Below, one piece after another: positions 1 to 11,715 of a stretch of 64,000 bases of DNA. Position 1 is the stretch's first letter, and each line of letters starts with the position of its first letter. The position numbers were made by a program, and so were the translations under genes. This DNA comes from Astrocystis sublimbata (Eukaryota; Ascomycota; Sordariomycetes; Xylariales; Xylariaceae): NCBI GenBank assembly GCA_022453515.1, contig JAJNNY010000046.1, positions 62,001 through 126,000 on the forward strand, written 5' to 3'. The notes under the pieces are model-generated. The model worked only from the letters and a program-made list of their open reading frames with translations, was not told the origin of the DNA and made no database searches.

Positions 1-12
1 AACCGGACTCAC

Positions 13-1016
13 CTGTAGATAGCGGTCCATCGTCTCCAATGCTATTATAGCCGCCGTGGCAGCGCGGCTGCGCTCCCGCAGCCTCTCGCGCGTCTTATCG
101 CTCGCGGGCTGTTCCCGTGCAATGATGAGACTCCGTAGTTCTTCATGATAGCCTCTTGATTGCTCGGAAATCCGGCGCAGTGCCTCCATCACCTGCAACA
201 TATGGGATTGTGTCTCTTCGTTTTGGGTGCGATTTATTTCCGTCCCGCGTGAGACTATGTCTTTCAGATTGCTTTCTATCTGCAATAAAGCCTGGCGTGT
301 CTCCTGACGTGTGGTCGCGTGGTGTAATTCGCTATGTCTTCGCGTAGCTTCGTGTTCGTCGCGGATCAGAACACTTTGGTCTGACAGTGTGCGTTGAAAT
401 ACGTCGGCGCCAGAGAGTATGGCGTCGAGAATCTCCTTGGTTCGCGCATCGCAGTTGTCCAAGTATGGCGCAACGCGTGTCTCTAGAGACTTGAGCTGTT
501 GTCTAAATGGACAGGAAAGACAGGCAACCATTAGCAACAAGCCAAATGATATACAAAAACATAAATAACAATATCGCTTCAAAGACTAGTTGGTGATTAC
601 CTCGTTTCTACACAGACGTGCAGGTTAAGTTCCTCCCTGAATCTCGCTAGTCTGGCGTCTAATTCCTGGACCTTCTCTCTGCTCCATACGCTTTTGATCG
701 CTTTCCGCATGCTCTTCCATTTCGTCCTCGTCCCCTCCACCTTCAAGCGATCCAGGACACCGAGTAATTCAGCCGCGGCCTCTGCGACCTTGGTACAGAT
801 ACTTCGTAGAGATTCGTCGGCAGTGGAACAAGCTGCGCTTCTGACTGCGTCGCTCAATGTCGCCAAATATGTGGCGGCGTCCTTAATCGCCGCATTGTCA
901 TCTAGCACGCCGTCGTTTGATCGGTACAGCTCTACCCCCTTTGATAAGCATTTTCTTCCGACCTCGATGAGTTGGACGATATTAGAGATGGTTTGGACGG
1001 TCGCGAGGGCCTCCAT
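13..1016 (-). CDS. NLR-type (NACHT family) protein, N-terminal part, runs off the window
   Basis: Two exons are visible: 1016-601 and 502-13. The 98-nt intron (GTAATC...TTTAG) joins in phase, and a further GTGAGT donor at 12-7 shows that the gene continues beyond the left edge. About 302 residues are seen. The start (MEALATVQTISNIVQ...) and the segment with KWKSMRKAIKSVW followed by LDARLARFREELNLH match the helical N-terminal domain common in fungal NACHT proteins, where it precedes the P-loop NTPase. Exon 2 encodes a charged, coiled-coil-like stretch (LKSLETRV, then repeated E/R/Q-rich helices). The NACHT and repeat domains themselves are not in the window, so the NLR call rests on resemblance of the N-terminus. 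Such proteins are intracellular receptors in non-self recognition; the ligand cannot be inferred. Confidence 0.72.
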
Positions 1017-1635
1017 TGTTTCGCGGCATTTGATGATTTAGGTCAAGTGAGAGAGGTTGGAAATTCAAGGAGGGGTCCGCAATGCTACCTACCTACCTAC
1101 TCGACTTAGGCTTGTGTGAACAGCGATGAGAAGGCAGTGCATACCTGGGGCTGGATCAATCACCTGCACGAAGTCCTAGGCGCATGTGTAATGTGTGGCA
1201 GTGCTGCGTGTTGTAATGTGCATGTGTGAGTTCTTAAAGCTGGCCTATATGACCACGATTACTTCGTCCTTGAGATTTATCATCGCGATGCACCTTGCGG
1301 TCGAATCGTTTTCACGATGAGGTTTGATCCCAGTCAGATGTACAGGTTTATTCGTGGTACGCAATGATAATGTTGTAAACCACTACAATCATTAGGGAAG
1401 TTCATTTTGGCGTTATCAGCAGTCATCACAGCCCCCGAACCCCTGACAGCTGAACACTATTTCATTGCGCACCAATTGAGTTCTCATAAACGACTTTCTT
1501 TTGCATATAAGTATGAGAATCACTAGTGGACTGCGGACGCAGGTCGCTGATCATTGCGCGCCTATCATTGGCATAATTATGTCCAATCACCGCTTCCCCG
1601 AATCTGATAGCTTCGTCTTAATAAGGTGGACCGGC
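1017..1635. other. Intergenic, no gene seen
   Basis: Lies between the 5' end of the NLR gene and the 3' end of the secreted-protein gene. A (ACCT)n-type run near 1083-1100 is the only structured element noticed. Its left part should hold the NLR promoter. Confidence 0.5.
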
Positions 1636-2384
1636 TCACAAGTCGGGTTGCTCGCCTCGCTGCCATAGTTGATCCAAGCCAGACTCCACTGCGTAGCCGA
1701 CGTCCAGAACTGCCAACACACGGCCCAGTTGTCTACCCAAGTCATTAGTACACGAGCCTTCATAAAGCCCCGGGCCAGATCTCCAGAACTCACCATACAT
1801 GTGATACACACTGAGATCGGGCCGCTCATTCGCCACCACGGCCGTGTCGTCGTATAAAGAGGTCAGGTAGAAGTGATCCTCGTCGTCAAAGCCGCCGAGA
1901 TCGACGGCGTCGCAATCTGCTCCGAACCTGGGGACGGCGACGTTGCTAACGGTGTTGGGCTCGATGACCAGGGCTCTGCCATTCCGGCTGTTGTTACTGT
2001 TCTCCCTGTCGATTTCGCCCACCAAGAACCCCAGCCAGGGGGGCCCAGGCGGGATGGTCGACGACCAGTTGAAGTAGACATGGTACGATGTGTCGTCCAC
2101 TGCTGGCGCGCCAGCGGGGTCGTAGTACAGGATGGTCCTCGCGTTGGTGTAGCCTTCGATGTGACTGACGTAGAGATATCCTGAAATGGACAATTTTTTG
2201 GTGTTATTGCTGTGTGTGTGGAAGCAGGGAAACAGGACTGTAGAGGTAGCTTACCGTCAATTGTGCTGTTGCTGGCTTTGCCCTTGACTCGCAAGTTAAA
2301 TGGCCCCTCGCTGTTCAGGACCTGCGCAAGGGCTCCGGTGGCTGCGAGAAGGCCGCACAACGGTGCTGCTATTTGTATCTTCAT
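1636..2384 (-). CDS. Small secreted protein, unassigned family
   Basis: Two exons, 2384-2255 and 2180-1636, with a 74-nt GT-AG intron, give 224 residues. The start is the ATG at 2384, the first residue of a clear signal peptide (MKIQIAAPLCGLLAATGALA). The mature protein begins near QVLNSEGPFNLRVKG and has few cysteines, several N-glycosylation sequons (NST, NWS) and an acidic middle (GFDDEDHFYL). The layout (signal peptide, FNLRVKG strand, about 200 residues) recalls the DUF7907 group of fungal secreted proteins, but I cannot confirm this. A TATA-like element lies about 135 nt upstream. No catalytic motif is seen. Confidence 0.8.
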
Positions 2385-4819
2385 GGTTTGGGCCCGGAGT
2401 ATAAGAATCACACGTGGACGTCGGACGATAATGCTAGAGATACGTTGGGAGGAGCTAATGAAGTGCAACGAAATGGATATGGTCCATTTCGCAGACGATA
2501 CATGTTGGGCAAACTGATTTATATAGACAGATATCACCAACTACTTCCTCTTTTCCAGATGGGTGAACTGCCTCGAGGGGAAGGGAAGTTGACACCGGAA
2601 ACATTTTGCTGCTATTACCCCACAATCCTTTCAGGGTTTTGTTCAAGGTACCGACCGTTCAAGCATACTGGCTGGATCGGGGTCATTTGTTGCATACGCT
2701 TGGCAGTCCAAACTCCTTATAGAAGGTGAACGACCTGCAATGAGTGCATCTAGATTCAAGTGTAAGTAACTACAGCTGAAAACACAATGGCTATGAATGG
2801 GAATGCTTACTTCGTTCAAGTAAGCAAGTTAGATGATAGGCTTGACATTATTCTGTTCAAGAGGCTGCTCCCGCCATTAGTTGCCATTTTTAGCATATTA
2901 CCGAGAGAGGCGAAATTTGAAGAGAAATACTTGACGAGCGAGTTGTTCGATAAACCTATAATGTATTGGTAAGAGCTCTTGATATATGTAGATCTTGCAA
3001 GGTTTCTCCAGGTTATTAGCGCTGTCAAGGTATTAGTCTATCCTTGCATGACACTATTGATAGTACCCATCTCGGATACTTTCACAATAATATATATCGG
3101 AATAGATATTATGCAACTTTAGAATTAGAGCATTAGCAATAGTTTGGGTTCTTGAAGCAAGTGAAGAAAATCACCATCACGCTGTTAATTGTTTGTTAAA
3201 ACCGAGACGTTCAGCACCTACTAATAGTATATTAAAACTCACAGCATATTAATAGTTAGAAATAACTATTGTATCAGTGAGCTTTATCATTTTATCTCAT
3301 AGTATCCAGCTTATGTATCTAGGTACACATCAATCCTTCGTTCCAAAGTGTGTCGGAGCTCCGGAATTGTTGTGCACCCCGAGGAGGCTCAAGTTCTGCA
3401 TCGAAACACGGCACACTGCATTAAGTCGACCGACATAAAGATGACATCCCTTGATGCTCATACGATTACAGTCAGAACCGTGGTTCATGCGAAGTCCAGA
3501 CACAGGGAGAACTTGAAGTATTATGTGGTAACATCCCACTTATCACGAAACCATGTAATCATCACGAGCATGCAACTGTATATTATATATAGCCAAGCAT
3601 AACCTATCTGATGGATGTTACGAACTGCAGCTTTCGGCAGACGGAGATACGACTTGGTTCCCAGACATCTGGAACTGAATGCGGGTCCATTGAGAGTTAC
3701 GATGAACAGGAAAGCAGGTGGCGGATATCGCCCATAGGACTCGGCGCACTCCGCGGATAGATGTCCGCTCACAGGCCATATACACTACCATAGCGGACAT
3801 GTGTTGTTCGTATGGCATTGTGAGTAGAGATTTGCTACCGCTTCAACAGTATTCACAGCACCCATAAATATGGCTATATAGATCAAGGCCATGTCAATAG
3901 TTCAGGTTCGTGCAAGGTGAAAATAGGGTAACTGTCGAGCTGTGCCGCTCATGAGAAGATGTATATGTGGGGACTAGAACAGTAAAGAGCCATTGAAACG
4001 CTCACTGCGGATGCCCTTCCCTTGGCTCCTACCATTTTTGGCGAACACGTTCTGAGAGGGCAAGAAACTGTCTTAAACACGCACGCGAGACACGCGGTTT
4101 GAACTACAATGACAGAAATAGGCCGTCTCGCTAACTCATAAGGTTTCGTCGTTAATCACGATATATTCGTATTTTGACGGCGACTTGTGAAGCACAACGG
4201 GCCACAAAGCCATGTCTGGGCAAGGGTACAGTATCATCTTATTGGCAGGAACAACTCGTGACCTTTCAGACATCCGTTCTGCGCTTCGGCTAGTTCCGCG
4301 GGCGCCAAGTACCGACGGGGCTCAACCAGAGCCATACCTTGGAGCCCCAATGACACCCAAGCCTGGATTGTATTCTCAGATACCATGGATCTTCAATGCA
4401 TGCATGAAAGCCAAGCATCGTTTAGGATTTGTTCTAACAGACTTTTCACAGGTTCATGGCATGCCTCGATTTTAGCATAGCTCAGTGAAGCTGGTGGTAT
4501 GCTGACAGCCTGACTCTGGTTCTGGCAGCAATAAGCGTGACGCCAGCCTGAATGTGTGAGCATTATATCCTTGTAGCCGTAGACACGGATATTAACCGTT
4601 AAGAGTAACCGACTACAAGATTCGTGCCGCAGGCCTGCTTCCCAATAAATTCCAACTATCCAATATTCACCTCTGCTACTATTAGTCCTCTCACCAGGGT
4701 TTCCTTGAATTGAACCTACAACATCAATATGCGTAGGTTGCTCATAATACAGTTATTTAGCAGACTAACAAGCTCCTAGATTCTTTTCGTCGTAACTACA
4801 ATTTTTGTCACCTATTTAG
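2385..4819. other. Gene-poor AT-rich stretch, no supportable gene
   Basis: Only short chance ORFs on both strands with no recognisable protein features. The longest + strand one (4212-4475, 87 codons) resembles nothing I know. The AT-rich character and the pseudogene directly to the right suggest decayed sequence. Confidence 0.5.
2517..2525 (-). promoter_or_regulatory. TATA-box-like element of the secreted-protein gene
   Basis: Reads TATATAAAT on the minus strand, about 133 nt upstream of the ATG at 2384, a usual place for a fungal TATA element. Position and sequence only; the transcription start is unknown. Confidence 0.4.
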
Positions 4820-5275
4820 CAAGCGTTGGAGGCGCCAGGCATGTCTTCTATTTGACACCAGAACAAACCGTATCAGCACTCAAATGGAGCCAGATCTCGC
4901 AACCAACGGCCATATTTCTCTTCGCGCCAGGAAAAGCCTCCGTGACACCTCTGACGCTCCGGTTTGTAGGCCTCGATGCATTCTGGGTGAAGATTGTTTT
5001 GTACTTTGTCATCGTTACGATCTTTATCATCAACTCCCTTGGAGTGATTTTTACATTCGTACAATGCAACCCCCCCGCGCGATCCGGACTCTGGGACTCA
5101 AGGCTTCATGCTGGGATCCCCAAGTTCAAACGGACTTCAATTACTTTCTGGCTGGTATGCTACTCATATAGAACCTACACACTAGAGATTCTAGCTAAAA
5201 GACCTCAGCTTGGGATATCGCTGCAGAAGTTGTACTTGCCCTCTTGCCGGCAACCTTGATTAGCAGATTGAATGG
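4820..5275 (+). pseudogene. Fung_rhodopsin-domain (PTH11-like) membrane protein remnant
   Basis: Translation in one frame from 4820 gives the typical core of fungal rhodopsin-domain proteins: a segment ending FYLTPEQTVSALKWSQIS, then GKASVTPLTLRF, then a TM helix and FVQCNPPA...LWD. The next conserved block, CWDPQVQTDFNYFLA, is in a different frame, so a single-base indel lies near 5098-5112. A further block (TSAWDIAAEVVLALLPATLI) appears from 5202 after what may be a degenerate intron. The first two TM helices upstream and the last TM helices downstream were not found. This is best read as a truncated, frameshifted copy; a sequencing error could explain the shift but not the missing ends. 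Confidence 0.7.
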
Positions 5276-6213
5276 GTATATATCCGCGCCTCTTTACATG
5301 ATTTTTCGAGCCCCATTTTCTCTCTGAAACCCAACATTATCTTGAAAATAAGGGAAAAGGAGCTCGAAATCTAACCAGAGCTATTGGAGATGAGAAACGA
5401 CCTTGACAACATAGCCGCTTACATGCACAAAAAGCATTAGTTAGCGGTAGAAAGTCCTACGCGTCGATACATGCCATTCATGTCGTCAGGGCCGCGCTAT
5501 TCAGGGTATTCGCAAATGATGCTAAGCCCGACTCCTTTGATTTGCTGGCCTACCTAAGGAAAAGTCGATAAAAATGACACATCACGGCAACGAGTAGTGT
5601 TGCTTCTTCAAGTGGTAAATGGAGTCTCTTTTTGATTGGGATTACACCCAAAATGTTCCAAGGTGTCATTCTGTCCTTCCCCTCACCTGCGCCCTCGCAT
5701 CTAATACTTGCTCTAACGAATGGTAATACGTCATCTAGTAAGCTGGGCACCGGCACGTCAGATATGATGGGGCCTATACGTTGACCTACCTTTGCCGCGA
5801 CTCGGGGGCTAGAACAGTAGGAATCAACCGGGTTTCTTGGGATCTGATCGATCAGCTCATCCTGAATTATAAACTGCACTTGTGGGATGTTGATGCCCAC
5901 TCTATCTAAAAATAGGATCTTTACTCGGCGCCCACTCGCGACTAGGCGCTCAGTAATTTCATGCCATTGGGCATTGCGAGTTATAACAGAATCTTAGTAG
6001 ATGAGATATTCTCCCCTAAGCCTACTTTATGTTGCGTCAAAGCATAGCCACCAGCATCGCCTATCCGACAAGCCACACCAGACTGCCCAACTACCACAGC
6101 CCTGTTACTACGAGTATATTTCTCGCTGTTAGAAACACATGCGGTGGTTCGTTCAAACGCTCTCGTGTTTTTTTGGATGACTGCGTACCATCGACTGCGT
6201 TGCATTGGTAGAA
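5276..6213. other. Intergenic, no supportable gene
   Basis: Contains a 116-codon minus ORF (5900-5550) with no recognisable family and otherwise only short shadows. The right end should carry the promoter of the membrane-protein gene that starts at 6214. Confidence 0.45.
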
Positions 6214-7216
6214 ATGGCGTCTAGCTATTCATCCAACACGCATTCCTCATCAACGGGTTATGGAGGGGCCGGCGGAACTAGCTCATTGAACTCAAGATTC
6301 AGAGGTTTCGGACTTGCTAAACGAAGATCGACGGCGGGAATCCCACCAGTTGAGGATCGCAGTCCCGACCAAAATGCCAGCAACACCCCAAGCTCTGGTA
6401 CCAATGAATTATCCGTATCGATCGCGCAATCGGAAGCCTCTTTGCACTCCGCCGAGGAGTTAGACGGAGAACCAACCCCGCAAACGCCACTGCACACACA
6501 GACACTGCCCGGTCCAGCCTCTATCAACGCTTATCTGCAAGCTATCACCCAGAGTCTCATTGCCCCGATTCAATCGCTCACGTCCGCCATCGAGACAGCT
6601 CGAATCCCGGTCCTACCGACCACCACCTTCGTCAATAACCCGGGGCAGAGGGTTTTGACTAACGGCGAAGCAGACAGTAACTACGAACTATCCCAGGTAT
6701 GATTACATGTGTTCTTTGTATTCACTCAATCCCTTTTCTGGCAAGTCTTGGGGGCATAAATTACCCCAATGGGTAGTCATCTATGCTCTCGAGACATCTG
6801 CGGACCTCGTTTCATGGGCGACTTCTTTGCTATTAAAAGCAATTACTGACTCCAGCGAGATGAAGAGCAGTTCCCATCGGAGATGGTTGATTCTGCCTCC
6901 GCAGGACACGGCTGTGACCCCGGAGGCCTTTCCCGTCTCTGCGCAACCTGGGCATGCAGTGGCCACAGTACCAATACTGATCAGGCCGCCACGCCATAAG
7001 AGGGCGTGCTACTATCTCCTCAGCGGCCTCGTCATTGGGATCGTGGCGAGCTTCGTGCTTGCATTATGGTGGGCGCGTACCCAGGGCGATATATCGGCCG
7101 GTTTTACTCTAGGAAGCTATATTGTGGCATTAGACGCCTTGGTGGTGGCAGCTGCGGGAATCTTCCATGTGCCCAGCTGCCGATGCTGGAAAGGGGGCGC
7201 CAAATCCTATGGGTGA
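6214..7216 (+). CDS. Hypothetical protein with C-terminal two-TM hairpin
   Basis: The proposed model has exons 6214-6696 and 6860-7216 (279 residues). The donor is CAG/GTATGA; an AG at 6858-6859 puts exon 2 in frame with the membrane segment. Residues 1-160 are Ser/Thr/Pro/Gly-rich and low in complexity, with one amphipathic patch (NAYLQAITQSLIAPIQSL). The C-terminus has two hydrophobic helices (YYLLSGLVIGIVASFVLALW and YIVALDALVVAAAGIF) joined by ARTQGDISAGFTLGS, ending in a Cys-containing tail (HVPSCRCWKG). The hairpin strongly resembles the tail of the gene at 30830-33035. The function is unknown; a role at a membrane is the only inference. The splice site is the weakest point: a neighbouring AG at 6855 would give a different, shorter C-terminus. 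Confidence 0.6.
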
Positions 7217-8282
7217 TATTCCGATAATTACCTACCTAGGTATCAAAAGATATCATATGAGAAAAGGGTGAAAGCAGTACACCAACTGTGGGCATACGAG
7301 CATCGGTCCAATTAATTATACAAGAGACTAGTTAGAGGTAGGTCGGCGGCTGGAATTTTGTCATGTTTTCTCCCGGTTTAGGGTAGTTTCTGCTACCTAG
7401 TCTGGGGTAAACAAAGTGAACTATGTTTCCTATTCAGGTTCTCAACGTAGCTATATTCAATCACACAACTCGTAAAACACCACCACTTATACGTAGCCCC
7501 TGGTTAACTCAACTGGTGGACATAGACCAACATATCTCTTCATACACTCCATACACTCCGTACCAAAGCTTGAGATCATGTCCCATCACGGGTGCCACCG
7601 TGAGCGGAGCACAAGTGCCACTGTCAACCATGTAGCTTGCTACCGATGGGTAGTAGGTAAGTATGTAGTTTGCCAGCCAGTAGACTACCATAATACCACA
7701 ACCAATTCAATTCAGGTTTAATATAGTAGCAACCAGCTACACATAAGTATAAACAAACAAGGCTTCAACAATGTCCCATCTCATCTCGTATTAACCTCAT
7801 TTTCCCTGCTTGCCTGCCTGCCAATCAGTCATACCAGATACTTTAAGTACCTAGCTAGGTAGGTAGCTACCGTTCATGAAAAAATACACGATCAATGCCC
7901 CTTTTCGCCGAGACACCTCCGCAACGAAAACCATACCAAATTCAAACAATGCAACATCCCATCCCATCCTCCCATCCACCCAACCCTCTAGTTTCCTCCA
8001 GCCCTTGATTCATTCCTATAGCCATCAAGACCCTCCTCCTCCTCCTCTTCCTCTTTCTCTTCTTCCAAGCACTTCCAGACGCTCCCGCCAACGCATCAGG
8101 CGTGACTGTGACTGCCCGAGAGTATGCCCTACTAAACCCTGTTGTCCTGGACTTCGCGCTTGGCTTCCACCTCGACCTCGACCAAAGCCTCGGCCTAAGC
8201 CTCGCCATCGCCCTTGCCCTCGCTTATCCGGCCCGCGTTCCGCCAGCGGCACATTAGAACTGAACAATACCCAGTGCGTTTC
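7217..8282. other. Intergenic, 3' regions of two convergent genes
   Basis: Holds several TAGGTA/CCTAGG-type elements (for example 7852-7871) and Pro/Arg-rich chance ORFs in 7876-8286. These ORFs have a pyrimidine-rich composition and no family match. No gene is supported. Confidence 0.5.
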
Positions 8283-10423
8283 CTAATCCTCGTCCTTGGG
8301 CTCTGCTTGGTCGTTCTCTTCCTTTTTCTCATCGCTCTCAGTCACATCTTTCGATTCAAACCCCTTCTCAATCCCCTTCTCTTCCTCCTCCTCACCCACG
8401 TTCTTATCCCCACTCTTCTCCCCACCCTCGCCGTCACCCCCATCAGGACTCGTCTCTTTCCTAACCTTCTTAGCCGGCGTCTCCTCGCCCGGAAGGTCCT
8501 CGGCCTCCCGTTTCGGTGTCGCAGGTCTGACAATCTTCTCCGGCTCCTCGGCATCCATATCCATCTTATCACCTCCACCATCCGGGTGAGCTTCAGCGTC
8601 TCCGTCGCTCTTTGAAGACACATCCATATCCATATCCATCGGCTTCCTTCCCACAGCAGCCTGGATGTCGATGCCCTGACTCATGCCCATGCTCCCCGCA
8701 ATCGTCGCCGAGGCCGCGTTCTGCGGGCCCAGGTCGTCCGCGCCGATCTCCTCAGGTCCACGGGCGTGCGGCTTGTCCTCGTCCTCGGCGTTGTTGCTGT
8801 GGACCGAGGTGATTGTTGCGCCTGCGCCTGCGCCCGAGCCTGCGCTTGCACCAGAACTGGCAGCAGCAGCAGCACCTAGTAGTATCTTGTCAGCAGCGGC
8901 GTCCATCGCACTCTCGCCGTCGAGAGTGGCGGAGGAGGACGACGGCGACATTGGATTTGTATTATTTGGATTTGTAGTATTGTCATGATCGTGATCAGAG
9001 ACAGACATAGAAATAGTATTTGGCGAGTCAGGTTGGGGTCTCTGATTCTGATTCTGGTTTTGGCTTTGAGACTGAGATTGAGACTGAGACTGTGCTACTA
9101 GTGCACGTTGCTGGTGGATGCGGGCTTGGATCTGCTGCTGCTGCTGTGCCACGGCGCTTGCGTTGAGGTTATGATGGTGGTTGTTGGGTACGAGCTGGCT
9201 GATGGGGACGAGGCCTGCCTCCTGCTCCTGGCGCAATAACTCACCTTGGGTGACGCTGACGCCGCGGGCGCCCATGGACGGGATGCCGTTCACAATCGAT
9301 ACCGAGACCGTCTCAACCGTGCCCACGCCATTGGGCCCATCAATCGTCTCGGTGCTCTCGGTCCGAACCTCGCCTTCTAACTCCGCCGACACTTCCTGCG
9401 CGGAAGCTGTTGACTGCTGCTGCTGTTGCTGCTGTGACTGTGATTGCGTCTGCTGTTGCGCCTGTGATAATTGTGTCGGTGTTGGGGTGCGCTGGTTGTG
9501 GGCGATCCAGGGTATGGGTGTGAGAAGAGCGCCTCCTAGCGCTTCGTCACTGCCGGGTGACGCCCATGAAAACGGACGGGAACCCGAGTCGAGCACGCCG
9601 TTTGCTACGCCGCCCGGAAGTTCCTCGTGGGTCGCAGGTAGCGGGTAGATGTTGAGTCCGGACGTCACGCGAACCACGCGATCGAGGGCGTGGAGGTAGT
9701 TGGGCAGCGAGCGATAATGCTGCTTGGGGTTTATCACAAGCTCGGCGACGCGCTGTATGGTATGTGGTGGGTGTGAGGGAAACGTGGACTCGAGGTAAGA
9801 AGTGATGCCAGTCAGCATAGAACCGAGCTGTGGCGGAAGAGTGTCGGCAGGGAGCGTAGCTGAGGCGGATACAGCATTGTCGTCGGCGGAGACGGCGGTG
9901 GGAGCAGGGGCGGGAGTGGGAGGAGCATGAGGAGGAGCGGCTGTTGTTGACGATTCTGCGGGGGTGTTCTCCTTGTTGGTATCCGATGGAGGACTTGGTC
10001 GGGGCTCTGTAGGGTTCGTAGGCGATGAAGGCAGTGGTGCGGAGAAGAACTCTTCTGAAATGTCGGCTTCAGGCGCACGTGGGACAGACGATGGTATCGT
10101 GCTCGCAGACGACAGAGGCTGTGGCGGCGGCGGTGGTGGTGGGAGATTCGGTATGGGAAACTCGTTGTGAGCAATCTATTTGGGGCATGTCAGATATTGA
10201 TGGCTAGCTAGCATGTCCCCAGGAAGTAAGCGCAGACCTTCTCGATGCGCGAAATCATCGACAACTGCAAAGCAGGCCAGGCAGAGCTGTTGGGAGCGTG
10301 AGAGTCAGAATGGTGTTCAAGTGGTCCAAGATATCGATGGATTGCGCGGATTGGAGCTCACTAGTCCATTCCCTGGCCTGCGGCGAGCGCCTGCAGTAGA
10401 TCGTCGTCGTCGATTTCCATCAT
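8283..10423 (-). CDS. Serine/threonine-protein phosphatase 4 regulatory subunit 2
   Basis: Three exons, 10423-10362, 10286-10238 and 10175-8283, with introns of 75 and 62 nt, give 667 residues. The start MMEIDDDDLLQAL is followed by SAWPALQLSMISRIEKIAHNEFP, split over all three exons, which fixes the splice sites. The PP4R2 signature lies near residues 160-210: an LTGITSYLESTFP helix, then PPHTIQRVAELVINPKQHYR and the LPNYLHALDRVVRVTS helix, matching the segment of human PPP4R2 containing PFTIQRLCELL. The rest is long and low in complexity: poly-Q/SQ runs, Ala/Gly-rich stretches, then an acidic Lys/Glu-rich C-terminus (ETPAKKVRKET...). The product should act with the PP4 catalytic subunit in DNA-damage and cell-cycle dephosphorylation. 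It is larger than human PPP4R2 (about 417 residues) because of the disordered tail. Confidence 0.88.
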
Positions 10424-11715
10424 GTTGAAGCTGTCGTGGGCGTCGACACTAGACTACTGGACTACTGGATGGATGGAGGGGAATCGCAAGTGGCGAAGCT
10501 GCGACAAGCTTCACATCAATCACAGTTGGAGATGGAGATGCAAACATGCCTCGGCGGCAGTAGCTCTCCGACCTTGCCCCAGCCCACGCGACAATCCAGC
10601 AGAAGCGACGAGTTATGATTGGAGTACAAGATTATTTGGTGGATCTCGTCGCGTGAAGGCACGTTGTGCGCCAAATAATTGGCTCGGAACGTACCCGCCT
10701 GTACGTCACCTACAGAACCATCTGGGACCCGCTGGAGGGGAGCTAAAGCGCTCCACCCACCTTCCAGAATGCAAGTAGGTACAAAGCTACATGTAGTTGG
10801 CGAGGTACTACCCATTGTGGCTAGATCTGTCAGAGATCAGACCCTCTATTACCTCATCTCTGGTCGCCATGCTTGCTATCTCGCTATCTCGCCATGTCAC
10901 ATGTATGCCTACAGGGACATCATGGAAAAAGATGATCTTTCCCTACATTGGATACCCATGCGGCCAGGAGACGGCAATAACGGCAATCAGTTTGTCTTTG
11001 CATGATGTCGAGGTTGTAAAACAATACTTTATCAATTGATGCCGGCCTGAATTACTTTGCTAGTTTAGGCAGATGCCGATCGGTCAATTTATAAAATAGT
11101 TTTGGGAGGTTTTACCCATCGACTACATAAGACGTACACGAACCAAGTTTACTTTCAACTTGTCGATTTAGGACGAGCTAGAGGCATAGGTTTTGCAGCT
11201 GACAAACAGTCTTTTAGTGCGGACACTCGGGTTACACCCTCTGTTTGGCAGTGACAAAGATCAGATCTATTAAAATCCATATATTACCTCCAACGCCGGC
11301 GCATGGCGGGTAGCGGATAAATCTAGTATCTCTAGGAACAACCACAGTGCAATGATCTTAGTAAGATTATAAGAACGGTTGTCCGAGGTGCAATGTAAAA
11401 CAGATGAGACGCTTTTCAATCCCCGTTATGATGGTGGTACCAAAGACGAAATACAAGTTTAACCTTTAGGATAAGGCACTATCTAAGTATACGTAATTTT
11501 TATGAAAAGTAATATATACGATAGTTATTCTGGGATCAAGGGGATTTTCTATATACTATATGCTATGTAACTTGGAAGGTACGAAAGACCGTCTCATCTA
11601 TTTTGCGTGGCGCCTCGGCCGGTCTTGCAAAAGCCTGACGTCGAGACAAGGCTTACCAACCTGACCCATCGAACTCCAGAAGGCATGCTGGAGTATTTAA
11701 GAATCTCCGAAGTCG
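10424..11715. other. Intergenic, no gene seen
   Basis: The left portion should contain the PP4R2 promoter. The remainder is AT-rich with no coding signal; short ORFs at 10422-11039 overlap each other in several frames and look random. Confidence 0.5.

Noticed and set aside
5550..5900. 116-codon minus ORF
   Set aside because: No family match or splice context; adjacent DNA is decayed. It is kept only as an intergenic note.
7876..8286. Pro/Arg-rich + ORF and Arg-rich antisense ORFs
   Set aside because: Low-complexity artefacts of pyrimidine-rich DNA downstream of PP4R2.
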